DNA of 64,000 bases from contig JAHJQZ010000067.1 of NCBI GenBank assembly GCA_018818925.1, positions 1 through 64,000 on the forward strand, read 5' to 3'. The position numbers were made by a program, and so were the translations under genes. The notes under the pieces were generated by a model that saw only the letters and a list, made by a program, of their open reading frames with translations, did not search any database and was not told the DNA's origin. Positions within the stretch are counted from its first letter, which is position 1. Each line of letters opens with the position of its first letter. Shown piece after piece: positions 1 through 7,908 of this stretch. The stretch is from Alphaproteobacteria bacterium (GTDB lineage Bacteria > Pseudomonadota > Alphaproteobacteria > Rhizobiales > Devosiaceae).

Positions 1-2
1 AT

Positions 3-746
3 GCCCATGCCGAGGGCCCGACGCCGATCTCGGCGGTTCTGTCCGGCCTTTTGCTCAACGTCGCGCTCTACGCGGTGCTGCGCTTCAAGATCCTGTTCGC
101 CGCCAATCCCGGCGCCATCGGGCCGGGACCGCTGATGATGTCGATGGGCCTGTTGTCGCTGGTCTTTGCCGCCTTCATGCTCTACCGCCGGCGCGACATC
201 AAACGGCTCTTTGCCTATTCCTCGATCGAGCACATGGGCATCATCGTCTTCGCCTTCGGCCTTGGCGGACCCCTGGCCAATTTCGCCGGACTTTTGCACA
301 TGGTGATGCATTCGCTGACCAAGTCGGCGATCTTTTACGCCGTCGGCCATACGGCCCAGATCAAGGGCACCCAGAAGATCGCCGATATCCGCGGCTTGAC
401 CGAAACCCACCCGGCGCTCGGCTGGGGTCTGCTCGTCGGCGTGATCGCCATTGCCGGTCTGCCGCCATCCGGCATCTTCATGAGCGAGTTTCTCCTCGTC
501 AGTACCGCATTCGCATCGCAGCCGGCTCTGGCGGTGGTCCTGGTCTTCGGACTTCTCGTCGCCTTCGGTGCGCTGGTCCTGCGCGCAACCGACATCGTCT
601 TCGGTGCGCCGACCGGCAACATGGCGCCCGTCAAGGTCAACTATCTGCCACTCTACACCCATCTCGCGCTGGTGCTCGGGGCAGGCATCTTCCTTCCCGC
701 GCCGCTGGTCGGTTGGTTCCAGCACGTTGCCAACAGTCTCGGCTAG
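3..746 (+). CDS. hyfF: Hydrogenase-4 subunit F-like antiporter-type membrane subunit (partial, 5' end outside window)
   Basis: Only the C-terminal part is present. The frame is open from the first bases of the window and reads HAEGPTPISAVLSGLLLN, a motif of complex I-like antiporter subunits (proton-translocating Q_oxidoreductase family). Several hydrophobic segments follow, with an LFAYSSIEHMG stretch and Lys/His residues inside membrane helices, as expected for a proton or sodium channel subunit. The stop is 15 bases before the next start, so it is the upstream member of an operon with the hydrogenase-like large subunit and a NuoB-like subunit. The similarity is to HyfF of hydrogenase-4 and to NuoL/M/N. 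Other membrane subunits (HyfB, C, E) presumably lie upstream, which is inference. Confidence 0.88.
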   Translation, partial: AHAEGPTPISAVLSGLLLNVALYAVLRFKILFAANPGAIGPGPLMMSMGLLSLVFAAFMLYRRRDIKRLFAYSSIEHMGIIVFAFGLGGPLANFAGLLHMVMHSLTKSAIFYAVGHTAQIKGTQKIADIRGLTETHPALGWGLLVGVIAIAGLPPSGIFMSEFLLVSTAFASQPALAVVLVFGLLVAFGALVLRATDIVFGAPTGNMAPVKVNYLPLYTHLALVLGAGIFLPAPLVGWFQHVANSLG

Positions 747-761
747 CGGCGGGAGGTGCGC

Positions 762-2279
762 ATGACGGCATTCTGGTCCTTTATCACCAAGCGGCGCCGG
801 CCGGCGCGCGACGCGCATGGTTTTGCCGGCTATGTCGTCGACGCCGAGGAATGGCGCGCGCTGGCGACGGCGCTCAACGGCGAAAACGCGACGCTGCTCG
901 GGCTCTGGGGCGACGGCGAAAGCATCCGCCTGGCGGCGCTCGACGCCGTGACAAATGCCATTGCCGTTTTTTCCCTTGCCTGTCCGGAGGGACGCTATCC
1001 TTCCGTCGGGCGTGTTCACGCGCCGGCCCAGCGACCCGAACGGGCCGTGCGCGACCTCACGGGTCTTGTCGCGGACGGTGCGCCGGACAGCCGAGCCTGG
1101 CTCGATCATGGACGCTGGGGCCTCCGCCACCCGCTCGGCAGCGCAAGATCGGCCGCCCCGAAAGCCAAGCCCTATGCATTTCTTGCCGCCGAAGGCGAGG
1201 GCCTGCATGAAATTCCGGTCGGGCCGGTGCATGCCGGCATCATCGAACCGGGACATTTCCGCTTCACCGCCAATGGCGAAACGATCGTCCGGCTCGAAGA
1301 ACGGCTCGGCTTTGTCCACAAGGGAACCAACAAGCTGATCGAAGGCGCCCCCCTCGATGTGGCGGCGCGGTTGGCCGCGCGAATCTCAGGGGACAGTTCA
1401 ATCGCCTATTCCTTCGCGTTCGCGCGCGCGGCGGAGGCGGCGCTCGGCATTGATCCGCCCGACCGCGCCATTTGGCTGTGTGCCCTTATGGCCGAACTCG
1501 AGCGGCTGGCCAACCATCTCGGCGACATCGGCGCCGTGTGCAACGATGCCGCCTTTGCGCTGATGCCGGCGCATTGCGCCGTCTTGCGCGAGCAGGTCCT
1601 GCGTGCCGCCGCCAAGGCCTTCGGACACCGGCTGATGTTCGACCGCATCGTGCCCGGCGGCGTCGCGACCGACCTGTCGGCAGAGGGCGCCGCCGCCATA
1701 AGCGCCATGACCGATCATGTCCGCAAGCGCTTCCCCGCTATTGTCGAACTCTATGACGACACACCCTCGCTGCAGGACCGCACGGTCAAGACCGGCTTTC
1801 TGTCCGCAGAGCTCGCGGCGGCGTTCGGGGCCGGCGGCTTTGTCGGCCGGGCTTCCGGGCGTCTTTTCGACGCGCGCAAGGCGCTGGCCTACGCCCCCTA
1901 TGACGATCTGGCATTCGACGTGCCGGTCCGCGTGGATGGCGATGTCAATGCCCGCGTCTGGATTCGCATAGGCGAGGTCGAGCAAAGCCTCGATCTGGTC
2001 GACCGGATTCTTGCCCGGCTACCCGAGGGACCGATCCTTTGCGCGCCGACAGCGCCTTATGCAAAAGCCGAGGGCCTGGCCCTTGTCGAAGGCTTCCGCG
2101 GCGACGTGCTGGTCTGGTTGCGGATCGGGACGGACGGGCTGGTGGAGCGGTGCCATCTGCGCGATCCGTCCTGGTTCCAGTGGCCGCTGCTCGAAGCGGT
2201 CGTCGAGAATAATATCGTTGCCGACTTCCCCCTGTGCAACAAGTCGTTCAACTGCTCCTATTCGGGGCACGACCTCTAG
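762..2279 (+). CDS. hyfG: Hydrogenase-4 component G-like large subunit lacking canonical Ni ligands
   Basis: A 505-residue fusion of a NuoC-like (30 kDa) N-terminal part and a NuoD/[NiFe]-hydrogenase large-subunit-like part. GPVHAG and EPGHFRF (about residues 156-168) and LGFVHKGTNKL (182-192) are typical. Where energy-converting hydrogenases have RICGIC, this protein has RISGDS (207-212), so both N-terminal nickel cysteines are Ser. The C-terminus ends PLCNKSFNC plus seven residues (Cys492 and Cys498) instead of DPCxxC. It should therefore not be a classical hydrogenase; it resembles the group called energy-converting hydrogenase-related (Ehr) complexes. The ATG at 762 is preferred because GGGAGG lies 5 bases upstream; a GTG at 756 overlaps that site. 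Confidence 0.87.
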   Translation: MTAFWSFITKRRRPARDAHGFAGYVVDAEEWRALATALNGENATLLGLWGDGESIRLAALDAVTNAIAVFSLACPEGRYPSVGRVHAPAQRPERAVRDLTGLVADGAPDSRAWLDHGRWGLRHPLGSARSAAPKAKPYAFLAAEGEGLHEIPVGPVHAGIIEPGHFRFTANGETIVRLEERLGFVHKGTNKLIEGAPLDVAARLAARISGDSSIAYSFAFARAAEAALGIDPPDRAIWLCALMAELERLANHLGDIGAVCNDAAFALMPAHCAVLREQVLRAAAKAFGHRLMFDRIVPGGVATDLSAEGAAAISAMTDHVRKRFPAIVELYDDTPSLQDRTVKTGFLSAELAAAFGAGGFVGRASGRLFDARKALAYAPYDDLAFDVPVRVDGDVNARVWIRIGEVEQSLDLVDRILARLPEGPILCAPTAPYAKAEGLALVEGFRGDVLVWLRIGTDGLVERCHLRDPSWFQWPLLEAVVENNIVADFPLCNKSFNCSYSGHDL

Positions 2280-2286
2280 GCGGGCC

Positions 2287-2847
2287 ATGCGCAAGCTCTT
2301 GTTCGAAAGCCTTTTCAGGCGCCCGCTGACCGAATCGGCTCCGGCCGAAGACCAAGCGGCGATCGAGGAACTGACGAAGGCGCTCGCCAATTCGGCGCGC
2401 CGACGGCTGGGACGAAGCCTTTCGATCCGCGAGGTCGATGCCGGCTCGTGCAATGGCTGCGAACTCGAAATCCATGCCCTCAACAATGCCTATTTCGACA
2501 TCGAGCGCTTCGGATTGAAATTCGTCGCCTCGCCGCGCCATGCCGACATGCTGCTCGTGACCGGGCCGGTCACGAAGAACATGGCCGAGGCGCTGAAGCG
2601 AACCTATGATGCGACGCCGGCGCCGAAATGGGTCGTCGCCGTCGGCGATTGCGCCCGCGACGGCGGGTGCTTTGCGGGAAGTTACGCCGTGCTTGGCGGC
2701 GTTTCCGCCGTCATTCCGGTCGATCTTCACATTCCGGGCTGCCCGCCCGACCCGACATCGCTCTTGCGCGGATTGCTGGCATTGCTGGGCGAGACGGCTG
2801 GCGATCCCAGCCGGCCGCCGCATGTGCTCAAGCAGCGTCCGGACTGA
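2287..2847 (+). CDS. hyfI: Hydrogenase-4 component I-like / NuoB-like iron-sulfur subunit
   Basis: A 186-residue protein of the complex I 20 kDa (NuoB/HyfI) family. It keeps all four ligands of the N2-type [4Fe-4S] cluster: Cys55 and Cys58 (CNGCE), Cys122 (GDCA) and Cys152 (PGCPPDP). The start lies 7 bases after the stop of the large subunit, so the two are co-translated. In complex I and energy-converting hydrogenases this subunit passes electrons to or from the large-subunit site. Keeping the cluster intact while the large subunit lost its nickel site suggests a still working redox module with another acceptor or donor. It appears to be the last gene of the operon, since a tRNA on the other strand follows. 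Confidence 0.9.
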   Translation: MRKLLFESLFRRPLTESAPAEDQAAIEELTKALANSARRRLGRSLSIREVDAGSCNGCELEIHALNNAYFDIERFGLKFVASPRHADMLLVTGPVTKNMAEALKRTYDATPAPKWVVAVGDCARDGGCFAGSYAVLGGVSAVIPVDLHIPGCPPDPTSLLRGLLALLGETAGDPSRPPHVLKQRPD

Positions 2848-3083
2848 CGCGAGCCTGGAGCATGGGGCACCAGAAGAGCGCGGAAGCAATGGTGCCAGTG
2901 GTGGAATTCCAATTTCCCCAAACCATGCGGTTTGATTGGCTTTGGGCAAACGGGAATACCCAAGACCGGTCTCGGAACTGGCCTTCGCCGATTGTTTGCA
3001 ATGGTGCCCTGAAACAGGTTTCCGAATCCAAAACCACCTTGCCATTCAAGGTGTTAGGAGAAGCGATACGTCCGTTCGAGGAA

Positions 3084-3174
3084 TGGCGGAGAGGAAGGGA
3101 TTCGAACCCTCGATACGCTTTTGGCGTATGCGCCCTTAGCAGGGGCGTGCCTTCGACCACTCGGCCACCTCTCC
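3084..3174 (-). tRNA. tRNA-Ser(GCU)
   Basis: Read on the minus strand, the 7-base acceptor arms GGAGAGG (3168-3174) and CCTCTCC (3088-3094) pair, followed by discriminator G and an encoded CCA (3084-3086). The anticodon loop is CTGCTAA between CGCCC and GGGCG, giving anticodon GCT. A long variable arm (CATACGC/GCGTATC) and a GGTTCGAAT T-loop are present, all as expected for class II serine tRNA. About 236 bases lie between this gene and hyfI and about 158 between it and the DUF2147 gene; I see no further gene in either gap. Confidence 0.96.
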
Positions 3175-3332
3175 GCCGCCGCTTAAAGCCGTTTTGGCGA
3201 CAACAATCAAGCCTTGTGTCGACGCGCGTCCAGTGCCATTCCACTGAGGCGGCGGCGCAAGGTTTGCTTGTGCCGTCGACCGGGCGTTAAGACTTGCCCG
3301 GCACTCTGGCGGCCGGTGACGAGGAGGCAGGC

Positions 3333-3845
3333 ATGCGGCGGGTCTTGGCGGGTCTTGGCATTCTGGCGATGGCGGCGGCTGCGACACCCGGCCTCGCCCA
3401 GGAAGACGATCCGATTCTCGGCATCTGGACGACCGAAGAGCAGGCCGAGATCACCGTTGCCTATTGTCCGCAAGGCCTGTGCGGCTACCTGTCGCGCATC
3501 GTCATTCCCGAGGAATACGCCGATTCCCAGGACAAGATCGACGCGATCGGCATCGAGAACATCACCGACGTGAAAAACAAGGACCCGGCGCTGCGGACCC
3601 GTCCGCTGCTCGGCATGCCGCTGCTGACGCTGGGCAGACAATTGTCGGCGACCGCCTTTGAAGGGGAAATCTACAACCCCGAGGACGGCAACACCTATTA
3701 CGGCAAGCTGCAGCTGGTCGATTTGCAGCGCATCAAGCTGACCGGCTGCGCCCTGATCGTTCTGTGCCAGGATATCGAGTGGTACCGCGTGCCCTCGGAC
3801 AGCCCGCCGCCCTACCCGGCCGCCGCGACGAGCCGACCGAGCTGA
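3333..3845 (+). CDS. Secreted DUF2147 family protein
   Basis: A 170-residue exported protein. Residues 1-22 form a signal peptide (MRRVLAGLGILAMAAAATPGLA) with a likely cut after GLA. The mature part begins with the DUF2147 pattern GIWTTEE...VAYCPQGLCGYL and ends with GCALIVLCQDIEWYR. Two cysteine pairs (YCPQGLC and GCALIVLC) match positions of the second DUF2147 protein in this window (57150-57551) and could form disulfides in the periplasm. The ATG at 3333 was chosen because GAGGAGG lies just upstream and it begins the signal peptide; an upstream TTG is less likely. The function of DUF2147 is not established. Confidence 0.85.
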   Translation: MRRVLAGLGILAMAAAATPGLAQEDDPILGIWTTEEQAEITVAYCPQGLCGYLSRIVIPEEYADSQDKIDAIGIENITDVKNKDPALRTRPLLGMPLLTLGRQLSATAFEGEIYNPEDGNTYYGKLQLVDLQRIKLTGCALIVLCQDIEWYRVPSDSPPPYPAAATSRPS

Positions 3846-3880
3846 AGCGTTTCATATCTTGATGGAAGCGGATGCCTCTT

Positions 3881-4015
3881 TCGCCTCTCCTTTTGGGGGA
3901 GAGGTCGACGCGAAGCGGCGGGTGAGGGGGCCTTGCGGCAAACGCTGAGCAAAGGCCCCCTCACCCGGACCTTCGCCTTGCTACGGTCCGACCTCTCCCC
4001 CAAAGGGAGAGGTGA
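3881..4015. repeat. Palindromic intergenic repeat, family A (copy 1)
   Basis: A long imperfect inverted repeat in the gap between the DUF2147 gene and parC. Outer arms are CCTCTCC-TTTT-GGGGGAGAGG and ACCTCTCCC-CAAA-GGGAGAGGT; inner arms are GGTGAGGGGGCCTT and AAGGCCCCCTCACC. Related copies occur at 7226-7373 and, shortened, at 62630-62656. It lies between two convergent genes, so the transcript could fold into a terminator-like structure for either. This type of element is common between genes in Hyphomicrobiales. Confidence 0.85.
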
Positions 4016-4056
4016 CAGGTGCCAAGCCGCCTGTTTTCGTTAAAACGTGAAATTGT

Positions 4057-6297
4057 CTAACCGGAAAACCTGTTGTTGCGCGGAAAGCCCGACATCGGCT
4101 GGCGGCCGGGCTGGGCGCGGTCGCCGATCCAGTCGGCGAGGTCGGCCATCGACTTCACGAAGGTGCGGCCGGAGGAATCGGTCCAGCTGAGGCCCTCCCC
4201 GGCGACAAAGACTTGCGCGTCGGAAATGCCGCCGTCGCGGTATTTCTGCAGGCGAACGCCCTTGCCGCGCGCCATTTCCGGCACCTGGTCGCGCGGAAAG
4301 ACCAGCAGCTTGCGATTAAGGCCGATGGTTGCGACCATGTCGCCCTCCGCCGGCACGCAGAGCCGGGCCTCGACCTCGCCCACCACGTTGAGCACCTGCC
4401 GGCCCTTGCGCGTGTTGGCGATCAGTTCGTCCTCGGCAACGATGAAACCGTTGCCGACGGTGGAGACGAGCAGGCGCTTCTTGCCCGGCCGGTAGACGAA
4501 CAGGGCAACGGTATCGTGGCCTTCGCCGAAATCGACCATGATCCTGACCGGCTCGCCGAAGCCGCGGCCGCCCGGCAGCTTGTCGGCGGCAAGCGTGAAC
4601 ACCTTGCCGTCGGTGGTCAGCAGCAGGAGCTTGTCGGTCGTCTCGCATCTGAGCGCCTGCTTGAGGGCGTCGCCGGACTTGAAGCCGTTGACCTCGGTCT
4701 CGGCATGGCCCTTGATGGCGCGGATCCAGCCCTTTTCGGAAAGGATCACGGTGATCGGCTCGCGCTCGATCAGGGCAGTGTCGAGATCGACATCGCCGGC
4801 GGCAGGCGCGTCGGCAAAACTGCTGCGGCGCTTGCCCAGCGCCGTGTTTGCGCCATAGGCCTTTTTCAGTTCGCCGATCTCGGTGGTGATGACGCCCCAG
4901 AGCCGGCGGCTCGACTCGAGCAGGGTCCGAAGATGCTCCTGTTCATCGGTCAGCGCCTTGTGCTCGGTGCGGATCTCGATCTCCTCGAGCTTTCTTAGGG
5001 CACGCAACCGCATGTTGAGAATGGCCTCGACCTGCACGTCGCTGAGATCCCAGCGCGCCATCATCACCGCCTTGGGCTCGTCCTCCTCGCGGATGATGCG
5101 GATGACTTCGTCGAGGTTGAGATAGGCGATGAGATAGCCGCCCAGCACCTCGAGCCGGTGCGCGATCTGGTCGAGCCGGTGGCGCGAGCGCCGGACGAGC
5201 ACGTCCTTGCGATGCTGCAGCCAGGCGCCGAGCGCCTCGGCAAGGCTCATGACCTTGGGCACCGTGCCCCTGTCGAGGACGTTGAGGTTGAGCGGCACGC
5301 GCGTTTCGAGCTCAGTGGTACGGAACAGCGATTCCATCAACAGGACCGGATCGACGGTGCGGCTCCTGGGTTCGAGCACCAGCCGCACATCCTCGGCGCT
5401 TTCGTCGCGCACGTCCTTGAGGAGCGGCAGTTTCCGGGCCAGCAGGAGCTCGGCGATCTTTTCGACCAGCCGCGATTTCTGCACGCCGTAGGGGATCTCG
5501 GTGACGACGATCAGATAGGTGCCGCGGCCGCCATCCTCGGTGGTCCAGCGGGCGCGGACGCGGAAGGCGCCCCTGCCCGTCTCGTAGGCCGAAACGATGC
5601 TCTCGCGCGGCTCGACGATGATGCCGCCGGTCGGAAAGTCCGGGCCGGGCACGAACTGGACGAGATCGGTCGAGGTCGCGTCCGGATGGTGGATCATATG
5701 CAGCGCCGCGTCGCACAGTTCGGCGACATTGTGCGGCGGGATCGACGTCGCCATGCCGACGGCGATCCCGGACGAACCATTGGCCAGAAGGTTGGGGAAG
5801 TTGGACGGAAGCACCACGGGCTCCTCGTCCTCGCCGTCATAGGTGTCGCGGAAATCGACGGCGTTCTCGGTGATGCCTTCCATAAGCCGCGCCGCGACAT
5901 CGGTCATCCGGCTCTCGGTGTAGCGCATGGCGGCGGCGCTATCGCCGTCGATATTGCCGAAATTGCCCTGGCCGTCGACGAGCGGATACCGCAAGGCGAA
6001 ATCCTGGGCGAGACGAACCAGGGCATCGTAGATCGACTGCTCGCCATGCGGATGGAATTTGCCGATGACATCGCCGACGACGCGGGCCGATTTCTTGTAG
6101 CCCTGGCCGGGGTCGAGATGCAAAAGGCGCATGGCATGCAGGATGCGCCGATGCACCGGCTTCAACCCGTCGCGGGCATCGGGCAGCGCCCGCTGGGTGA
6201 TGGTGGAAAGGGCATAGCTTAAATAGCGCTCCTCGAGCGCCTGCCTGAGGTCGACGATGCGCTGGCCGTCGGCCTCCGGTATCAACAGATCGGCCAT
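4057..6297 (-). CDS. parC: DNA topoisomerase IV subunit A
   Basis: A 746-residue type IIA topoisomerase A subunit that cuts and passes duplex DNA, decatenating daughter chromosomes with ParE. The N-terminal breakage-reunion domain shows [30 protein letters not shown] (82-93) and the catalytic tyrosine Tyr126 in AMRYTESR. The C-terminal third carries beta-propeller-like repeats. It is ParC rather than GyrA because it sits last in the rnc-era-recO-parC order typical of rhizobia and lacks a GyrA box that I can see. The position equivalent to E. coli ParC Ser80 is Gln87. The start is the first Met and gives the usual family length. Confidence 0.93.
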   Translation of the reverse strand: MADLLIPEADGQRIVDLRQALEERYLSYALSTITQRALPDARDGLKPVHRRILHAMRLLHLDPGQGYKKSARVVGDVIGKFHPHGEQSIYDALVRLAQDFALRYPLVDGQGNFGNIDGDSAAAMRYTESRMTDVAARLMEGITENAVDFRDTYDGEDEEPVVLPSNFPNLLANGSSGIAVGMATSIPPHNVAELCDAALHMIHHPDATSTDLVQFVPGPDFPTGGIIVEPRESIVSAYETGRGAFRVRARWTTEDGGRGTYLIVVTEIPYGVQKSRLVEKIAELLLARKLPLLKDVRDESAEDVRLVLEPRSRTVDPVLLMESLFRTTELETRVPLNLNVLDRGTVPKVMSLAEALGAWLQHRKDVLVRRSRHRLDQIAHRLEVLGGYLIAYLNLDEVIRIIREEDEPKAVMMARWDLSDVQVEAILNMRLRALRKLEEIEIRTEHKALTDEQEHLRTLLESSRRLWGVITTEIGELKKAYGANTALGKRRSSFADAPAAGDVDLDTALIEREPITVILSEKGWIRAIKGHAETEVNGFKSGDALKQALRCETTDKLLLLTTDGKVFTLAADKLPGGRGFGEPVRIMVDFGEGHDTVALFVYRPGKKRLLVSTVGNGFIVAEDELIANTRKGRQVLNVVGEVEARLCVPAEGDMVATIGLNRKLLVFPRDQVPEMARGKGVRLQKYRDGGISDAQVFVAGEGLSWTDSSGRTFVKSMADLADWIGDRAQPGRQPMSGFPRNNRFSG

Positions 6298-6312
6298 CGG
6301 GCCTCCTTACCA

Positions 6313-6414
6313 GCATCGTGCGAAAAAGTGGACGCCGGCTTTTTCGCGACGACGATGCGACCACTGGAGCATGTTCCTCGAAAAGTGGTTCCCACTTTTC
6401 CGGTTCGAACATGC
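6313..6414. repeat. Palindromic intergenic repeat, family C (two adjoining hairpins)
   Basis: Two hairpins fill the parC-recO gap. The first pairs GCATCGT with ACGATGC and GCGAAAAAG with CTTTTTCGC (about 6313-6358). The second pairs GCATGTTC (6369-6376) with GAACATGC (6407-6414) and GAAAAGTGG (6380-6388) with CCACTTTTC (6392-6400). A closely similar copy of the second hairpin is at 31724-31779 and a looser relative at 10345-10432. Confidence 0.8.
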
Positions 6415-6466
6415 GACCACCAAGAACCAGGCATGCGATCCGCACGCCCTTTCGAATCAGCGGCGA

Positions 6467-7183
6467 TTATAGTCCGCTGAGCGCAGCAATCAGTGTCTCG
6501 CGCGTCGATGGTGGGGCGATCTGGCGCGGTCCCCACACATGTTCGTTGAGGAAATGGCCGGTCAGGCGAAAGGCGGCGGCGATATCGGCCGCCGACGCCC
6601 TATCGTCGCCGACGAAAAACCCTGGCAGCGCCAGCAGCCGGTCGGCGTAAATGCCCGCCCCTTCGCGCGTCACGGCCCGGCCCGAACGCGGCGAGACATA
6701 GGCAAGCCCGTCGCTGTCGCCGGTCACGGCACAGGCGGCCAGATCGAGGCCGAAACCGAGATCGTCGAGCAGGTGCATCTCGAGCCGCGCCAGGGCAGTG
6801 CCGAGCACGATCGGGTCGGCATCGCCGTCGATCAGGGCAAGGATTTCGCCCAAGCGCTCATTGTGCGGGTCGCGCTCGGGCAGGAGGCGCAGATGGTCGG
6901 CGGCGAGCTGGAACGCATAGAGCTTCGTGCGATCCTCGATCAGGCGGGCGGCGCGGGCGGTGATGAGATCGACGGCGAACAGGCCGAGATGGTCCTCGAG
7001 CCGCGCCCGCCAGGTCAGCGCCACGGTATTCCCCGGCTGCAGCACCGCCGCCTGCCGCCGCGAGCGCCCACCACGCACGAGGCCAAGGCAGCGACCGTGA
7101 TCGACGACCATGGCCTCGAGGATGACGGAAGTTTCGCCGTGACGGCGGACGCCGATGATCAGGCCGTCAGCGCTCCATTGCAT
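6467..7183 (-). CDS. recO: DNA repair protein RecO
   Basis: A 238-residue RecO family protein: N-terminal OB-fold (MQWSADGLIIGVRRHGETS, then GLVRGGRSRR) followed by the helical RecO C-terminal domain containing LEMHLLDDLGFGLDLAACAVTG. RecO acts with RecR to load RecA on SSB-coated single-stranded DNA in gap repair. In the C-terminal domain only one Cys (in AACAVTG) is obvious, so a full zinc finger is not expected. The ATG at 7183 fits the family; an earlier Met at 7210 would add nine residues. It belongs to the lepB-rnc-era-recO group, but is separated from era here by an orphan antitoxin gene and a repeat. Confidence 0.93.
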   Translation of the reverse strand: MQWSADGLIIGVRRHGETSVILEAMVVDHGRCLGLVRGGRSRRQAAVLQPGNTVALTWRARLEDHLGLFAVDLITARAARLIEDRTKLYAFQLAADHLRLLPERDPHNERLGEILALIDGDADPIVLGTALARLEMHLLDDLGFGLDLAACAVTGDSDGLAYVSPRSGRAVTREGAGIYADRLLALPGFFVGDDRASAADIAAAFRLTGHFLNEHVWGPRQIAPPSTRETLIAALSGL

Positions 7184-7225
7184 GCGATTCAGCCACTCCT
7201 TCCGACCCAAATAGCGCCGGTTTTT

Positions 7226-7373
7226 CCCTCTCCCTTGTGGGGAGGGTGAGTCGAACAGGACTTAGCCCTTGCTAAGTCCGTCGTGAGACCGGGTGGGGGT
7301 CATGCGCCGGCGCTTGTGGCCCCGCCCCACCCGACCCGGCTCCGCCGGGCCACCCTCCCCATCAAGGGGAGGG
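7226..7373. repeat. Palindromic intergenic repeat, family A (copy 2)
   Basis: Outer arms CCCTCTCCCTTGTGGGGAGGG and CCCTCCCCATCAAGGGGAGGG enclose two further perfect hairpins: GGACTTAG (7258-7265) with CTAAGTCC (7272-7279), and CCCGGCTCCGCCGGG near 7335-7349. It fills the space between higA and recO and belongs to the same family as 3881-4015. Confidence 0.83.
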
Positions 7374-7383
7374 AGACGAAGAA

Positions 7384-7683
7384 CTATCCAGCCTCGCGTT
7401 CCGGAATGGCCGCAATCTCGTCCGCCTTGGCGCGACGCTCCACGGCCAGATCGTAAGCCATCTGCATGTTGAGCCAGAGATTCGGTGTCGTGCCGAAATG
7501 CTTGCCCAGCCGCAATGCCGTGTCCGGCTTGATACCGGTCTGCTCGGCGGCGATGCGCTCAATGCGCGTGCGCGGCACGTTGAGCAGGCGCGCCAGCGCG
7601 CCGGCACTGACGCCGCAGGGCTTCAGATATTCCTCACGGAGGATTTCGCCGGGATGGATGGGAGGGTCGAAGGTCAAGATCAT
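7384..7683 (-). CDS. higA: HigA-family antitoxin-like XRE regulator, no adjacent HigB
   Basis: A 99-residue protein with the HigA/VapI signature: HPGEILREEYL at the start, then a helix-turn-helix (GALARLLNVPRTRIERIAAEQTGIKPDTALRLGK; split here as two motifs GALARLLNVPRTRIERI and GIKPDTALRLGKHFG) and the closing PNLWLNMQMAYDL. In higBA systems a toxin of about 90 residues normally precedes higA. The 225 bases upstream, up to era, hold no frame resembling HigB, and downstream lies a palindromic repeat. It may be a lone regulator or the survivor of a decayed toxin-antitoxin pair. It interrupts the usual era-recO adjacency, which suggests insertion. Confidence 0.87.
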   Translation of the reverse strand: MILTFDPPIHPGEILREEYLKPCGVSAGALARLLNVPRTRIERIAAEQTGIKPDTALRLGKHFGTTPNLWLNMQMAYDLAVERRAKADEIAAIPEREAG

Positions 7684-7908
7684 AGTGTCTCCTGCCCGAC
7701 CCCTTCAGGGAAACTTGATGACACAAGCAATTCGATGCCAGACAAGGAACTCCTGGGCCTTCGACCATTCGGGTTGCAGAAGGTCTGGCTCGTGCTCGTG
7801 GCTCAATTGACCATTCGCCTTTCTGAATGCATTCCCGGATCGAGCTTTGGGCTCAGCGTCGCCTTATGACACAGAAATGCAACCAGTCCGAGTCGTCGCG
7901 CGACACAT

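Noticed and set aside
762-2847. Call of a functional [NiFe] hydrogenase-4
   Set aside because: The N-terminal nickel cysteines are Ser and the C-terminal motif is not DPCxxC, so only the hydrogenase-related complex call is supported.
7684-7908. A HigB toxin gene upstream of higA
   Set aside because: Reading the minus-strand frames in this gap gave no HigB-like sequence and repeated stops.
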